Below are positions 25,703-35,911 of a stretch of DNA of 64,000 nucleotides, one piece after another. The stretch's first letter is position 1. The number at the start of each line of letters is the position of its first letter. Origin of the DNA: UBA5069 sp963773745 (lineage in GTDB: Bacteria > Chloroflexota > Anaerolineae > Caldilineales > Caldilineaceae); assembly GCA_963773745.1 (NCBI GenBank), contig CAVZCL010000008.1, positions 19,840-83,839 of the forward strand. The letters run 5' to 3'. The translations under genes and the position numbers were made by a program. The notes under the pieces are model-generated. The model searched no databases. It saw only the letters and a list, made by a program, of their open reading frames with translations, and was not told the origin of the DNA.

Positions 25703-26768
25703 TTATGACTTGAGCGTGGCGTTGGGGAGGACCACAACCTTGAGCCCCTCACCACTGGCCGCGGCTTCAAATGCTTCGTTAATGCGCTCCAGCGGGAAGC
25801 GATGGGTGATCAACTTGTCAATCGGCAGCACATTGCGGCGATAGAGATCAAGCGCCAGCGCATGCGCCGTGGGGTGATAGGAGAAAGCGCCAATGACCTC
25901 AATCTCGCCGTAGTGAATCAGATTGCCGTTGAGGGTCGTCATGGGGCTTGCCTTGGGCAGGCCGCCAAAGAGAACAACCTTTCCCCCCTTGCGCACCATC
26001 TGCACCGCCTGCGCCTGGGTCGATGCGTCTGGATTGGCGCACATGACGACGTCGGCCCCCACCCCATCGGTCAGCCGGCAGACCGCCTCCACCATATCCT
26101 CTTCCTGCGTGTTGATGATTGCATCGGGCGAGAAACGGGAAACGAGTTCGCGGCGTGTCTCGCTGCGCACGACGATGATTGAACGCGCCCCGCGCGTGCG
26201 CAACGGCCACGAGCAGGGAGCCGATCGGGCCTGCGCCAATCACGACCACCGTATCATTGAGCGAGGTGCCGGCCTTTTCATGCGCAGCCAGGACTGAGGC
26301 GCAGGGTTCGGCCATGGCCGCAATTTCGTTGGAGAGAGAGGGCGCAATCGGGTGCACAATGCCCCGTTCCAACACCTCGTGCGTCAACACCATCTGCTCG
26401 GCAAAGCCCCCGTCATAGCCGGGCGTAATGCCCAGATAGCGGGGATAATCGCACAAGTTAAAGAGTTCACGACGGCAGAACCAGCAGTGGCCGCAATGAA
26501 TGTCTGGTGCGAGCGCCAGGCGATCACCCGGAGCGCATGCTTCAACGTCTGCTCCAACGGAGAGAATCGTACCCGCCACCTCATGGCCGGGCACAATGCC
26601 GGCAATACCCGCCGGCAGCCCCTCGCGCCAGCGGCGCAGGTCCGAACCGCAGACGCCGCACGCATCAACGCGCAAGACAATGCCGCCCGGCGGCGCCACT
26701 GGGTCGGGACGCTCCTGCAATTCGAATGTGCGAACACCCGTCTGAACAGCAACTTTCATCAGAATCAA
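25703..26768 (-). CDS. Zinc-dependent sorbitol/threonine-dehydrogenase-like enzyme (one frame break)
   Basis: A medium-chain dehydrogenase of about 354 residues. Catalytic-zinc ligands are the Cys of DACGVCGSDLRRW and the His-Glu of IVPGHEVAG; the structural-zinc cysteines are in HCGHCWFCRRELFNLC. The NAD-binding Rossmann motif is VVVIGAGPIGSLL. One extra base in a C-run near 26188-26191 splits the gene inside that domain (VAHARG/ARSIIVVR). It resembles the dehydrogenase at 35912-36958, including the closing THRFPL segment. It probably interconverts a polyol and a ketose. Confidence 0.88.
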
Positions 26769-26879
26769 CTCCTGGAAGAGGCGCGCCCAAGCTCGCTGCG
26801 GACGCGAATCCGAAGCGAGCGGCTGAGTCTGTCGCAGACCGAGATGCGGACAGTCGGCATCCGGTCGATTGAAGACAGT

Positions 26880-28445
26880 CTAGAAAGACCCGCGCAAGCG
26901 CGCAAGTGACTCGAAGTCACCCTTTACGTGGGTATAAATCTGCTTGTAGAGCGCAAAGTACTCCATATACAATGCGTGCGTCTTTGCATCGGGCTCAATG
27001 GGCTCAATGTACTCTGTCCACGCGCTGGCAACCTCAAAGCCTGGATAGAGCCCCGTTGCAACCCCTGCCAGCAGTGCATCGCCGTAAGGCGCGCCCGTGC
27101 GTCGTTTGACAAGCACCAGCGGCACATTGAAGACGTCGGCAATAATGCGGCGCCAGAGCTTGCTGACGGCGCCGCCTTCGTTCAGCACCATGGGCAGTTC
27201 AAAAGGCAGCCCTGCCGCGCTGAGCAGCCGGTATGAATCGTACATGGCATAGGCCACGGCCTCCATCATAGCACGTACGATATGCCCCTTGGTGTGGTTG
27301 AGCGAAAGGCCAAAGAGGACGCCGCGTGCATTGACATCCCAAATGGGCGCACGTTCACCCATGAGAAAGGGCAGAATGATCAGCCCTTCGGCGCCGGGGG
27401 GCGTCTTCTCGGCCTGCATATTGAGCAAATCGTAGGAGGAGACGCCCAGCACGCGTTCGGTTTCAAGCTCCCACTGCGAGAAGGTGTCGCGCAGATAGCG
27501 AATCGATTGCCCGCCCGTGGTGGTGGTTGGTACGGTGATCCAGGTGCGCGTTGTCTCCGTCGAGCCTACAGTATATGCGAAGTTGATCATCGACCGGCCA
27601 ACCTCGGTGAAGGCGAAGTCGGGATCGGTATGGACGACGCCGAAGTTGCCGGCTGTGCCCAAATTACATTGAAGCGCTCCGGGATGGACAGCGCCGCCGC
27701 CCACCCAGCCAGCATTGCAGTCAACCTGGCCCGCTGCCACGGGCGTGCCGGCGGCAAGGCCGGTCTCCTCCGCTGCGGCCGCGGTCACTTCGCCCACAAT
27801 ATCGGTGCAATCGTAGAGATCCGGCAGAATCGAGGGGTCAATGCCGATTTCCGCAAGCATCTCCTCGTCAAAACAGCGCCGGCGCAGGTCATACGCAACG
27901 CCATAGAATGCAGCGCCCGAATGATGCAGCGTCGCATTACCCGTCAATTTGAGCGTGATGAAGCCGTCAATGCTCAGCGCCTTGTGGATGCGCTGGTAGG
28001 AAGCGGGACGGTTGCGCTGCTCCCACAGCAGATTGACAAGCGTGGGATGATCTTCCAGCCGATTGCCCGTGAGTGCAAAGATGCGGTCGTCGCCGATCGA
28101 CTCCTGCAGCCAGCGCACCTCGTGCGTTGCGCGCCTGTCCATGAGGTTGTAGGCACGTTGCAGTGGCTCGTGTGCCTGGTCCACCATGACGAGTGAAGGC
28201 AGCGCCGAAGAGACGGCAACGCCGCTGATTGCATCGGGCCGAATGGCCGACTGCGCGATCACCGAGCGGATGAGACGGCAGGTGGCCTGCCAGTATCTAT
28301 GCGCATCGTGCTCCGACCAGCCTGGATGCTCGTGAATCAGCGGGAACTCTTCAAAGGCATAGCCGAGCACATCGCCTTTCTCGTCAACGATGCACGCCTT
28401 GGCCCCGCCTGTTCCAAAGTCAATCCCAAGCGCATACGCGCCCAT
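26880..28445 (-). CDS. FGGY-family carbohydrate kinase (second copy, diverged)
   Basis: A 521-residue sugar kinase with YALGIDFGTGGAKACIVD at the start, GVAVSSALPSLVMVD, NLMDRRATHEVRW, the second-domain PVAAGQVDCNAGWVGGGAV and NEGGAVSKLWRRIIADV. It is clearly different from the kinase at 24109-25647, so the two should act on different sugars or steps. CTG-rich and in line with the SIS isomerase upstream (71-base gap). Substrate not determined. Confidence 0.88.
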   Translation of the reverse strand: MGAYALGIDFGTGGAKACIVDEKGDVLGYAFEEFPLIHEHPGWSEHDAHRYWQATCRLIRSVIAQSAIRPDAISGVAVSSALPSLVMVDQAHEPLQRAYNLMDRRATHEVRWLQESIGDDRIFALTGNRLEDHPTLVNLLWEQRNRPASYQRIHKALSIDGFITLKLTGNATLHHSGAAFYGVAYDLRRRCFDEEMLAEIGIDPSILPDLYDCTDIVGEVTAAAAEETGLAAGTPVAAGQVDCNAGWVGGGAVHPGALQCNLGTAGNFGVVHTDPDFAFTEVGRSMINFAYTVGSTETTRTWITVPTTTTGGQSIRYLRDTFSQWELETERVLGVSSYDLLNMQAEKTPPGAEGLIILPFLMGERAPIWDVNARGVLFGLSLNHTKGHIVRAMMEAVAYAMYDSYRLLSAAGLPFELPMVLNEGGAVSKLWRRIIADVFNVPLVLVKRRTGAPYGDALLAGVATGLYPGFEVASAWTEYIEPIEPDAKTHALYMEYFALYKQIYTHVKGDFESLARLRGSF

Positions 28446-28516
28446 GGTGGCTCTCCTCTCTGCCTTCTTGCTGCTGGTGCGGCCGCAACGCGCGCCGGTT
28501 TGACGTGAATTGCGCG

Positions 28517-29113
28517 CTACTTCCTGACGAGCTCGGAAGTTGCACCGGCAGGATGCGTTTGCACGAGCGTGGCGAGGTCAAAGCCGCGCAGTTGCTTGGC
28601 TGCCAGGCAGAGGGCGTCGCCCACGGCGCCGTTGGCCAGGGTGCTGCCAAAGGGCAGCACGCCCTCACCCTCGCCGCGCACGTCGGGGCGCACAAGCAGG
28701 ACAACGTCGCTCATCTGACCAAGTGGCGAAGCTGCCTCCCATGTGAGGCAGATAACCTTGCCACCGCGCTCACGCGTGACCTGCGCAAAACCGTTAATTT
28801 CGGCGCTGCGCCCCGCTTTGGAGAGCGCAATCAGCAGGTCGCCTGAGCCGACTGCTGCCGATGCGCCATGCAGCGCATCTGCCGAGTGGACAAAGAACGC
28901 GCTCATGCCACAGGTGGCGAAGAGGTGCGCCATGCGCCGCGCCGTCGCTCCCGAGGTGCCGGCGCCGGTAATCATGATCTTGCCGCTGCATTCAGCGACC
29001 ATGTGCACGGCACGCACGAAGGATTCGTCCAATTGCGCCGCGACTTCCACAATCACTTCGCCTTCGGCACGAATGACGGCGCGGCCGAGTGCAAGAATCT
29101 CTTGTTCATTCAT
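28517..29113 (-). CDS. SIS-domain sugar isomerase (hexulose-6-phosphate isomerase / KpsF-like)
   Basis: A 198-residue single SIS domain. The phosphosugar-binding stretch is KIMITGAGTSGATARRMAHLF, followed by FFVHSADALHG, GDLLIALSKAGRSAEI and GGKVICLTWEAASPLGQMSD. Proteins of this length isomerise aldose/ketose phosphates such as 3-hexulose-6-phosphate or arabinose-5-phosphate. Between two kinases and a ribose-type transporter, it fits the step linking a phosphorylated ketose to an aldose phosphate. Confidence 0.82.
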   Translation of the reverse strand: MNEQEILALGRAVIRAEGEVIVEVAAQLDESFVRAVHMVAECSGKIMITGAGTSGATARRMAHLFATCGMSAFFVHSADALHGASAAVGSGDLLIALSKAGRSAEINGFAQVTRERGGKVICLTWEAASPLGQMSDVVLLVRPDVRGEGEGVLPFGSTLANGAVGDALCLAAKQLRGFDLATLVQTHPAGATSELVRK

Positions 29114-29143
29114 GGCTATTTTGCCTTTTCGTTCATCTATGAG

Positions 29144-29271
29144 GGCGTCCGCAGAAAGAAATGCAACATCAGTACGCAGATTTCAGAGATTTAACAGATA
29201 ACTGCGGATTGCCAAGCCGGAAAATCTGTGAAGTCTGTGTACGGACGTTGCACTTTTCTCTGCGGACGCCT
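29144..29271. repeat. Imperfect 50-bp inverted repeat of CAGATTTC-like words
   Basis: The arms 29144-29192 and 29222-29271 are about 85 percent complementary; the ends GGCGTCCGCAGA/TCTGCGGACGCC are perfect. The inside has GCAGATTTCAGAGATTT words, the same style of quasi-periodic arm as at 276, 1230 and 12768 but with a different word. It lies between the SIS gene and the permease gene. Confidence 0.75.
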
Positions 29272-29290
29272 TTGAATGACACAGCGTGGA

Positions 29291-30307
29291 TCAGTCGCCC
29301 GCCGCGAGGTCGAGGGTGCCTTTTTCGACGCGAATGTTGCGCCGGCGCATGCGCAGCAACTGCGTGTTGCGGAAGGAATCCAGCAGCACGGCAAAGAAGA
29401 TGATACCCGCCGTGATCAGCGGCTGGACGTAGATGTCAACCTGCATGAAGACGAGGCCGCTCTGAATCATCTGGATCAGGACGGCGCCGACTACCGTGCC
29501 GGGGAAGACCGACCCAACGCCGCCAAAGAGGCTTGTGCCGCCAAGCACTGAGGCTGCGATTGCGTTGAACTCGTACCCTTCGCCCAGGCCGGGGATGACA
29601 ACCCCCTGCTGCGCCGCTGCGACAATGCCGCCCAACGCCGCAGTCAACCCACTAATGATATAGACGGTGCCGATAATGCCGGCTACACCAATACCCGCCT
29701 TCTTGGCCGATTCGGAGTCATTGCCCACGGCATAAACGCGGCGCCCCAGCGGCGTCAAGGTCAGCGTGAACCAGGCAATTGCAACCACAATCGCAAAGAT
29801 GACAATCGGCACAGGAACAAGGCCAAAGGCACGTGCGTAGGCAAGCTGCCGCAGTCCATTGGGAATTGTGAGTGTGACCGATTTGGTGATGAGCAGCGCA
29901 AGACCCTTGCCCGCCACCATTGTGCCCAATGTTGCCATGAACGGGATCAGGTGCAACCGTGTGATCAGGAGCGCGTTGACAGCGCCGAAGAGGAGACCAA
30001 CAGCCATCGAGACAAGGATGGCCAGCCAAATCGGATAGTGGTACGTCTGCATGAGCAATGCGGCCACGGCTGCCGACAGGTACATGTTTGACCCAACGGA
30101 GAGGTCAATGCCGGCCGTGAGCAGAACAAAGGTCATACCGACGGCCACAATGCCAATGTAGGAGGCCTGTTTGAAGATGTTCTCGAAGGTCTGCCAGGCA
30201 AAGAAGCGTGGCGAGAGGAGGCCAAAGACCACGAAGACAACCACGAAGAGAATGATCGGTGTATTCTGAAGGGCTACCTGCGCCCACCGATTCCTGTTGT
30301 CTGTCAT
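29291..30307 (-). CDS. Ribose-type sugar ABC transporter permease
   Basis: A 338-residue RbsC-like inner-membrane permease with about ten hydrophobic segments. VGMTFVLLTAGIDLSVGSNMY and the late VLGGTSLFGGVGSVFPGT are family signatures. Its start overlaps the stop of the ATPase gene by four bases, implying translational coupling. It is one of two different permeases in this operon, which would form a heterodimeric channel. Confidence 0.93.
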   Translation of the reverse strand: MTDNRNRWAQVALQNTPIILFVVVFVVFGLLSPRFFAWQTFENIFKQASYIGIVAVGMTFVLLTAGIDLSVGSNMYLSAAVAALLMQTYHYPIWLAILVSMAVGLLFGAVNALLITRLHLIPFMATLGTMVAGKGLALLITKSVTLTIPNGLRQLAYARAFGLVPVPIVIFAIVVAIAWFTLTLTPLGRRVYAVGNDSESAKKAGIGVAGIIGTVYIISGLTAALGGIVAAAQQGVVIPGLGEGYEFNAIAASVLGGTSLFGGVGSVFPGTVVGAVLIQMIQSGLVFMQVDIYVQPLITAGIIFFAVLLDSFRNTQLLRMRRRNIRVEKGTLDLAAGD

Positions 30308-31815
30308 GATTGGTTCTCCCTGAATGCGGCCCGCAGGATCCGTTCCTTGTCAAAGGCATCACGTGGGAACTCGGCCTGAATCTCGCCATTCCCCATGACG
30401 AGCATGCGGTCACAAACCCCCATTAATTCCTCAAGCTCGGACGATATGAAGAGGACGGCTGTCCCCTTTGACGCGAGCTCACCGATGATCGAGTAGATCT
30501 CGAACTTCGCACCCACGTCCACGCCGCGCGTCGGTTCGTCAATGATGAGCACCTGCGGTTCCGACATGAGCCACTTGCCGATGACGGTTTTCTGCTGGTT
30601 GCCGCCGCTGAGCGTCTTGACAGCCTGTTGGCGCACATCAGCGGCGCGAATCTGCAGGCTCTCCGAAGTCTCCTGAATACGCTTGTGGTACATGTTGGTG
30701 CGCACCGCTGCAAAGCTCGAGCCGGCAAAGCGGGGCAGAGCCACAAGCCCCAGATTTTCGGCAATCGAGATGTCCATTAGCAATCCCTCTTCGCGCCGGT
30801 TCTCCGTCACAAAGGCCATGCCTTCGTCAATGCTCGTGCGCGCTGATACATCATTGCGCACGCGGTCACCGATGCGCACTTCACCCTTCTCGGCTTTGTC
30901 GAGACCGAAGAGGATGCGTGCCATTTCCGTGCGCCCCGAACCCATGAGGCCGAAGACGCCCAGAATTTCGCCACGGTGCAGCTTGAAGGAGATGTCTTCG
31001 ACAATCCCCGCCTGGGACACGTGCGCCACTTCGAGGATCGCTTCGGGTTGTGGCGTCGAGATGCGCTCGGGGTAGAGTAGCTCGAGGCTCCGCCCCACCA
31101 TGAGCGAAATCATCTTGCCGACATAAAACTCGCTTGCGGGGCCATGGCCCACAAGTTCACCGTCGCGCAGGACGGCCACTTCGTCAGCAATACGCATGAC
31201 ATCGCCCAGAATGTGGGAGATGTAGATCATGGAGGCTCCCTCGCTGCGCAGGCGATCGATGAGCTTGAAGAGGCGCTCCGTTTCGCGTGCCGTCAGGGAG
31301 GTTGTCGGCTCATCAAAGATGATGATGCGTGCGTCGATGCTCAGCGCCTTGGCAATTTCCACAAGCTGCCGCTCACCCGGTGAGAGCTTCTCGACGAGCG
31401 TATCCGGTGAAATATCCAGATCGACGGCTTCGAGAAAGCGGCGCGTCTGCGCCAGCATGGCGCGCCGGTTGAGGATGGGCAGCCTGCCCAGCATGGGGAA
31501 ACCGTCAATCCAGAGATTCTCGGCAATGCTGAGATTTGTGAAGAGATTGAGCTCCTGGTGGATGAAGGCAATGCCGGCGCTGTTTGCGTCGCGCGCCGTG
31601 CGCGGCGCATAGGCTTTGCCGTCCAGCTCGAGGCTGCCCTCATCAAGCGGATGCACGCCGCCGAGGAGATTCATCAGCGTGCTCTTGCCCGCGCCGTTTT
31701 CGCCGATCAGCCCCAAAACCTTGCCGCGCGGCAGACTCAGGTTGATGGCTTTGAGTACAGGCACGCCGAAGAAGCTCTTGCTGACATCAACGAACTTGAG
31801 GATTGTGTCGCTCAT
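30304..31815 (-). CDS. Sugar ABC transporter ATPase with two fused ATP-binding domains (RbsA/MglA type)
   Basis: 503 residues from the preferred start (MSDTILKFVD). Domain 1 has Walker A GENGAGKST, signature LSPGERQ and Walker B ARIIIFDEPT. Domain 2 has the degenerate Walker A GLMGSGRTEM typical of this class, signature LSGGNQQK and Walker B VLIIDEPTRGVDVG. Upstream codons give an alternative start at 31830 that would overlap the permease stop. Confidence 0.94.
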   Translation of the reverse strand: MSDTILKFVDVSKSFFGVPVLKAINLSLPRGKVLGLIGENGAGKSTLMNLLGGVHPLDEGSLELDGKAYAPRTARDANSAGIAFIHQELNLFTNLSIAENLWIDGFPMLGRLPILNRRAMLAQTRRFLEAVDLDISPDTLVEKLSPGERQLVEIAKALSIDARIIIFDEPTTSLTARETERLFKLIDRLRSEGASMIYISHILGDVMRIADEVAVLRDGELVGHGPASEFYVGKMISLMVGRSLELLYPERISTPQPEAILEVAHVSQAGIVEDISFKLHRGEILGVFGLMGSGRTEMARILFGLDKAEKGEVRIGDRVRNDVSARTSIDEGMAFVTENRREEGLLMDISIAENLGLVALPRFAGSSFAAVRTNMYHKRIQETSESLQIRAADVRQQAVKTLSGGNQQKTVIGKWLMSEPQVLIIDEPTRGVDVGAKFEIYSIIGELASKGTAVLFISSELEELMGVCDRMLVMGNGEIQAEFPRDAFDKERILRAAFRENQS

Positions 31816-31829
31816 CGCAGAGGTCCCCA

Positions 31830-32930
31830 TTACTTGCGTGCCGTCAGGCGGGTGCGCATTACATCCAGAGTGGCCGCCAGCAGGATGACCGACCCCTTGA
31901 CAATTTGCACCCAGTAGAAAGAGAGATTGAGCAGGTTGAGGCTGTTATCGAGCAGGACGAAGAAGAGGACGCCAAAGACTGTCCACATGATCTTGCCCTT
32001 GCCGCCGAAGAGGCTGGTGCCGCCGATGACGGTGGCGCCCACCACGTCAAGCAGGAGCGTCGCGCCCAGTGTCGGGCGGCCTGCTGCCAACCGTGCAGAG
32101 TAGAAGACAGAACCAATGCTGGCGAAGACGCCGCTGAGGATGTAGGCCATGATGATGACCCGAGCCACGGGCACGCCAGAGACCGTCGCAGCGCGCGAGT
32201 TGGCCCCCGTGGCATAGAGCCAGCGCCCCAGCACGGTGCGACTCAGCAGCAACTGCGCCAGGATCGCAAGCGCCCCCACAATAAAGAATGAATAGGGGAA
32301 AATGGATACTTGTCCCTGGCCAATCGCCAGGTAGGAATCGGGCAAATGAATGATGTTTTCAGATTTAACGAGATAGACCGCCAGCGCGCTGAAAAAGGTC
32401 AATCCGACAAGGGTGACCATGAAGGGTGGCATTCTAAGGCGCGAAACGGCTGTCCCATTGAGCCAGCCAATCAGCCCGCCGACGAGAAGCATGACGAGGA
32501 TGGCAACCGGAACAGCAAATGGGTTGCCGGCCAGCAATCCGCCGTTTTCGCTCAGGGCAATACCCCACAGCGGGCTCTTGGTGAAGAGCACCGGATCGAC
32601 CAGATTCGTCATGATGACGGCGCCAATCACGCTCACCATCGCCATGATGGAGGTCTGCGAGAGATCGATGCCGCCAACAATCAGGACAAAGGTCTGGCCA
32701 ATGGCCACGGCCAGCAGCGGCCACATGTTGGAAAAGATGTTGGCCAGGTTCTGCGGGTTGGCCAGGCGCGGAATAAAGGGCAGCAAGACCAGGAAGTAGA
32801 CCACGCTCAGAACGAGTACGAAATACTCCGAGAGCAGAAGCTTTCGCAGGAACCGAATGGGCCACGCCTCACTGCGAGGCTTGCTCTTCAACTGCACCTT
32901 GGTGCCAGGGGAATCCAATTCAACGGCCAT
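31830..32930 (-). CDS. Ribose-type sugar ABC transporter permease (partner)
   Basis: 366 residues from MAVELDSPG, the first start consistent with a short N-terminal tail. IGQTFVLIVGGIDLSQTSIMAM and VIGGTSLFGGKGKIMWT are the RbsC-type signatures. It is the first membrane gene after the solute-binding-protein gene, separated from it by a stable stem-loop. It is distinct from the permease at 29291-30307. Confidence 0.93.
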   Translation of the reverse strand: MAVELDSPGTKVQLKSKPRSEAWPIRFLRKLLLSEYFVLVLSVVYFLVLLPFIPRLANPQNLANIFSNMWPLLAVAIGQTFVLIVGGIDLSQTSIMAMVSVIGAVIMTNLVDPVLFTKSPLWGIALSENGGLLAGNPFAVPVAILVMLLVGGLIGWLNGTAVSRLRMPPFMVTLVGLTFFSALAVYLVKSENIIHLPDSYLAIGQGQVSIFPYSFFIVGALAILAQLLLSRTVLGRWLYATGANSRAATVSGVPVARVIIMAYILSGVFASIGSVFYSARLAAGRPTLGATLLLDVVGATVIGGTSLFGGKGKIMWTVFGVLFFVLLDNSLNLLNLSFYWVQIVKGSVILLAATLDVMRTRLTARK

Positions 32931-32979
32931 TGACGCGAATCCTCTCAATGCAAACGGAGCGCCGGCGTCCCTGCGCTGC

Positions 32980-33025
32980 GGGCGCCCCATGCGCGCACCT
33001 GCAAGGTGACACGCATGGGACGCCC
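32980..33025 (-). promoter_or_regulatory. Stem-loop between binding-protein and permease genes
   Basis: The arms 32980-33000 and 33004-33025 pair closely (GGGCGCCCCATGCG-like, a few mismatches) with a 3-base loop. Stems at this place often protect the upstream mRNA so the binding protein is made in excess. Confidence 0.6.
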
Positions 33026-33072
33026 GCTTCAGCTACAGCGCAGAAGCGATGGTGTATTGCTCTGCGTAATGA

Positions 33073-34168
33073 CTACTGCATGAAGGTGCGATCGAGGCTC
33101 TCGCCTGTTTCGGCGAAGAGCTTGCAGCCCCACATGTCCATGGCGCGCTCTTCCCAGTTGCCCTGGGTCAGTGCAAAGCCTGGGTCATCCAGCCACTGGT
33201 CGGGGGTCGTTTCGCCGGCGGCGATCGACTCGAGCATGACATTCATGATCGTCTCGGCCTCGAAGAAGAGGTCCTGCACACCGGTTGCGTCGACGAAGCC
33301 GTCGCGCATGAGTTGGCAGGCGCGTGTGTCGCCGTCAAGACCGCCCATGATGACATGATTCTCGTCACCAACGACCGTCCACTTGCCCAGGGGCTCCAGC
33401 ACGGACTGAATCATCGGGTACATAAAGTCAGAGGAGGTGAAGATGAAGTCGACATCAGGATTGGCCTGCATGGCGGCTTCAAGGTTGGCAAGGGCCAAGG
33501 CGCCGTCCCACTTGGTGGGGACTTCGACGACTTCGTTGAAGAGGTCGGGGTTGGCGTCAATCACGTTGTAGAAGCCCTGGCGGCGGCCAACGGCATTGGG
33601 GTCACCCAGGTCGCCAACCATGATCAGCGGTGTGACCTTGCGGCCGAGCTTCATGGCTTCTTCGGCCATGAACTGAACGGCGGCTTCGGCGATCACTTCG
33701 TTGTTGGCAACAATCACCAGCGTGGCATTGCTGTCATTTGCCGGCGGGCGGTTGAAGACGCCAATCGGAATACCGGCCTTGTTGGCTTCGGCGACGATTG
33801 TAAGCGCGCTTTCGCCATCCTGCGGGATGATGATGATGCCGTCAACGCCCTGAGCAATACAGTCCTTGACCTGCTCAAGCTGCTTGTTGGCATCTTCGTT
33901 GGCGTTGCGCTCGATGACCGTAACGCCCAGACTCGGAGAGGGTCTCGACAATGGCCTTGTGGCCGGCTACCCAGAACTCGGTCTCGAGGTCCTGATAGGC
34001 AAAGCAGATGGTCTTTCCTGCTGCGCCTTCGCCTGCAACAACCACTTCACCAGCAGGTGCAGCTGCGTCGACGGCGGCCGGTGCGGGCGCTGCTGCCGGT
34101 GCAACACAACCAGAGAGTAGCAGGCCGAGTACGAGGGCAAATACGGCAAACCTGGACAGTTGCTTCAT
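33073..34168 (-). CDS. Sugar-binding lipoprotein of a ribose-type ABC transporter (one frame break)
   Basis: About 364 residues. A lipoprotein signal peptide ends in LLLSGC, then an Ala/Pro linker, then the type I periplasmic-binding fold (KTICFAYQDLETEFWVAGHK, VDGIIIIPQDGESALTIV, GIPIGVFNRPP, FIFTSSDFMYPMI). The frame changes by one extra base near 33929-33934 (VETLSES/LGVTVIERNANED). It heads the transporter part of the block. The ligand is not determined; the neighbouring isomerase, kinases and dehydrogenases suggest a pentose or polyol. The region 34169-34393 upstream holds a GTGCGGCC inverted repeat near 34339-34382 and no gene. Confidence 0.9.
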
Positions 34169-34393
34169 GGTGTACTTTTCCTCCTCAGTGAAGAAATGAA
34201 GAATGGTGGAACTGCAAAGTGGTTGAACGGATGGCCTGCACAGGGTCGTGCCGACGCAGCCGGGAACACCTTGGCTTGGGGAGCCGCAACGTGCACTTCG
34301 CTCTGATCGATTTTTCTGGCTCTCCTCTCTTCTTCCACGTGCGGCCCGGGCCGGCTGATGGCTCGCGCCCAGGCCGCACGCACAGTGGATCCG

Positions 34394-35809
34394 CTACTTG
34401 TGATGGTAGGTTTCCCATCCCAGGTATGTTCCGAAAGCTTCGGCAAGTACGTCGCCCACAAAGACACGTGTCATGGCGGCGTGGTGCGCAAAGCCATTGC
34501 GGCAAATGTACTGAAGCAGGTTTTGCAATTCGGGCACTTCGACCACTGCATGGGAACCGGAGACAGTCGAGAGGGGATCGTCTGTGAAGGCGCCCTCGCC
34601 AACGTAGGCGTGGATCAGGCCGCGCCGGTCGTCGGTGTCAATGCGCGCATAGGTGAGCGGGCCTGCGGGGGTGCGTCCCTGAATCGCGCCCCAGGTGTTC
34701 TCAGCGCCCAACGTAGCCCCCAGCACTTCGGCGGAGATCAATTCAATGTTGCCCCCAACCAGGCTCTTGGCCCAGTTGCCACAGTGGAAGAAGAGGCACT
34801 TGTTGGGCTCATCGTCGTAGTTGTTGTTCCAGTCCACAAGCGCGCTGGGCTGGCCCGATGCCAGGGTAAGCGCATACATGGCAGCCGTGCCTGCAATGTC
34901 GACTTCGCACGCGCTGGGCATGAGCTTCTCACTCATCATGCTCATGACGGTGCAGGAGTTGATGCCATAGTTCTTCTGGAGCGAGTCCCAGCACTGGATG
35001 GCGGTGGCGTCGATCGAATTCGCATCCATCCAGTCAGTCAGCACGACCGCCAGCTTGGCCATGAGCACCAGCGAGCGATCAGGGGCACGCGTCGGCGCAT
35101 AGGCGTGAATTTCTTCCAGCCGCTCACGTACGCGCCCGTCTTCGTCAGTAATCTGCTCGGCCTTGCCAAAGACCTCGGAGAGATCAATTGTCGAGACGTT
35201 AATGCCGGACGCTTCAAGCAGCTTCTCGCTGTAGCGCACAGTCTGGAAGGCGTTGGGGCGGGCGCCCACTGCGCCCAGGCGCGCAGAGCGCATGCCGACC
35301 GTCACACGGCAGACGGCGACAAAGCGCTCGATCTCTGCGCGGAACTCGTCGCTGTCAGGGTCCAGCGTGTGCTTCCTGGTAAGGCTGAAGTTGATACCGT
35401 ACTGGTAGAGGTTATTCGTCACCGACAACTTGCCGCAGAAGGCATCGCGACGGCCTGCAACTGTGAGCTCTTTTGTGGTGTCGGGGAAGGCGTGCACCAG
35501 AACGGGCACATTCAAACCCGAGAGGCGGATGGCATCGGAGATCCCCTTCTCATCACCGAAGTTCGGCAGGGAGACGAGGATGCCGTCGATCTCATCGCGA
35601 TGGCGCTTGAAGAGCTCGGCGCACTTCTGTGAATCGGACCACGTTTCGACTGCGCCGAGCGCCGTTGTCTGCTCGTCAACAATCACTGTGTCAATACCAA
35701 ACTGGCTCAGCTTTTCCAGAATCTTGCGTCGCCCATTCACCACCAGGGCGTCGGAGAAGAAATTGCGGTTGCCGATAATCACTGCAAGGGTTGTTCGTCC
35801 ACGTTTCAC
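34394..35809 (-). CDS. L-fucose/L-arabinose-isomerase-family protein
   Basis: A 471-residue protein with the layout of the fucose/arabinose isomerase superfamily. It has an N-terminal Rossmann-like part (DGILVSLPNFGDEKGISDAI, VPVLVHAFPDTT) and a catalytic part with WDSLQKNYGINSCTVMSMM, ACEVDIAGTAAMYAL and DDEPNKCLFFHCGNWA. Candidate metal ligands are the Glu and Asp of CEVDIAG and the His of FFHCGNW. It should interconvert an aldose and a ketose; the exact sugar is unknown. It sits between the binding-protein and dehydrogenase genes. Confidence 0.83.
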   Translation of the reverse strand: MKRGRTTLAVIIGNRNFFSDALVVNGRRKILEKLSQFGIDTVIVDEQTTALGAVETWSDSQKCAELFKRHRDEIDGILVSLPNFGDEKGISDAIRLSGLNVPVLVHAFPDTTKELTVAGRRDAFCGKLSVTNNLYQYGINFSLTRKHTLDPDSDEFRAEIERFVAVCRVTVGMRSARLGAVGARPNAFQTVRYSEKLLEASGINVSTIDLSEVFGKAEQITDEDGRVRERLEEIHAYAPTRAPDRSLVLMAKLAVVLTDWMDANSIDATAIQCWDSLQKNYGINSCTVMSMMSEKLMPSACEVDIAGTAAMYALTLASGQPSALVDWNNNYDDEPNKCLFFHCGNWAKSLVGGNIELISAEVLGATLGAENTWGAIQGRTPAGPLTYARIDTDDRRGLIHAYVGEGAFTDDPLSTVSGSHAVVEVPELQNLLQYICRNGFAHHAAMTRVFVGDVLAEAFGTYLGWETYHHK

Positions 35810-35911
35810 GTTCGTATGCTCCTTCTGACCTGGCTTTGGAATCGTCCATCAAGCTGCGGGGCTTCTGCGCCAATGCGCAGAAAGCAGGACTGTCGCTTGG
35901 TAGCGTGCAGC

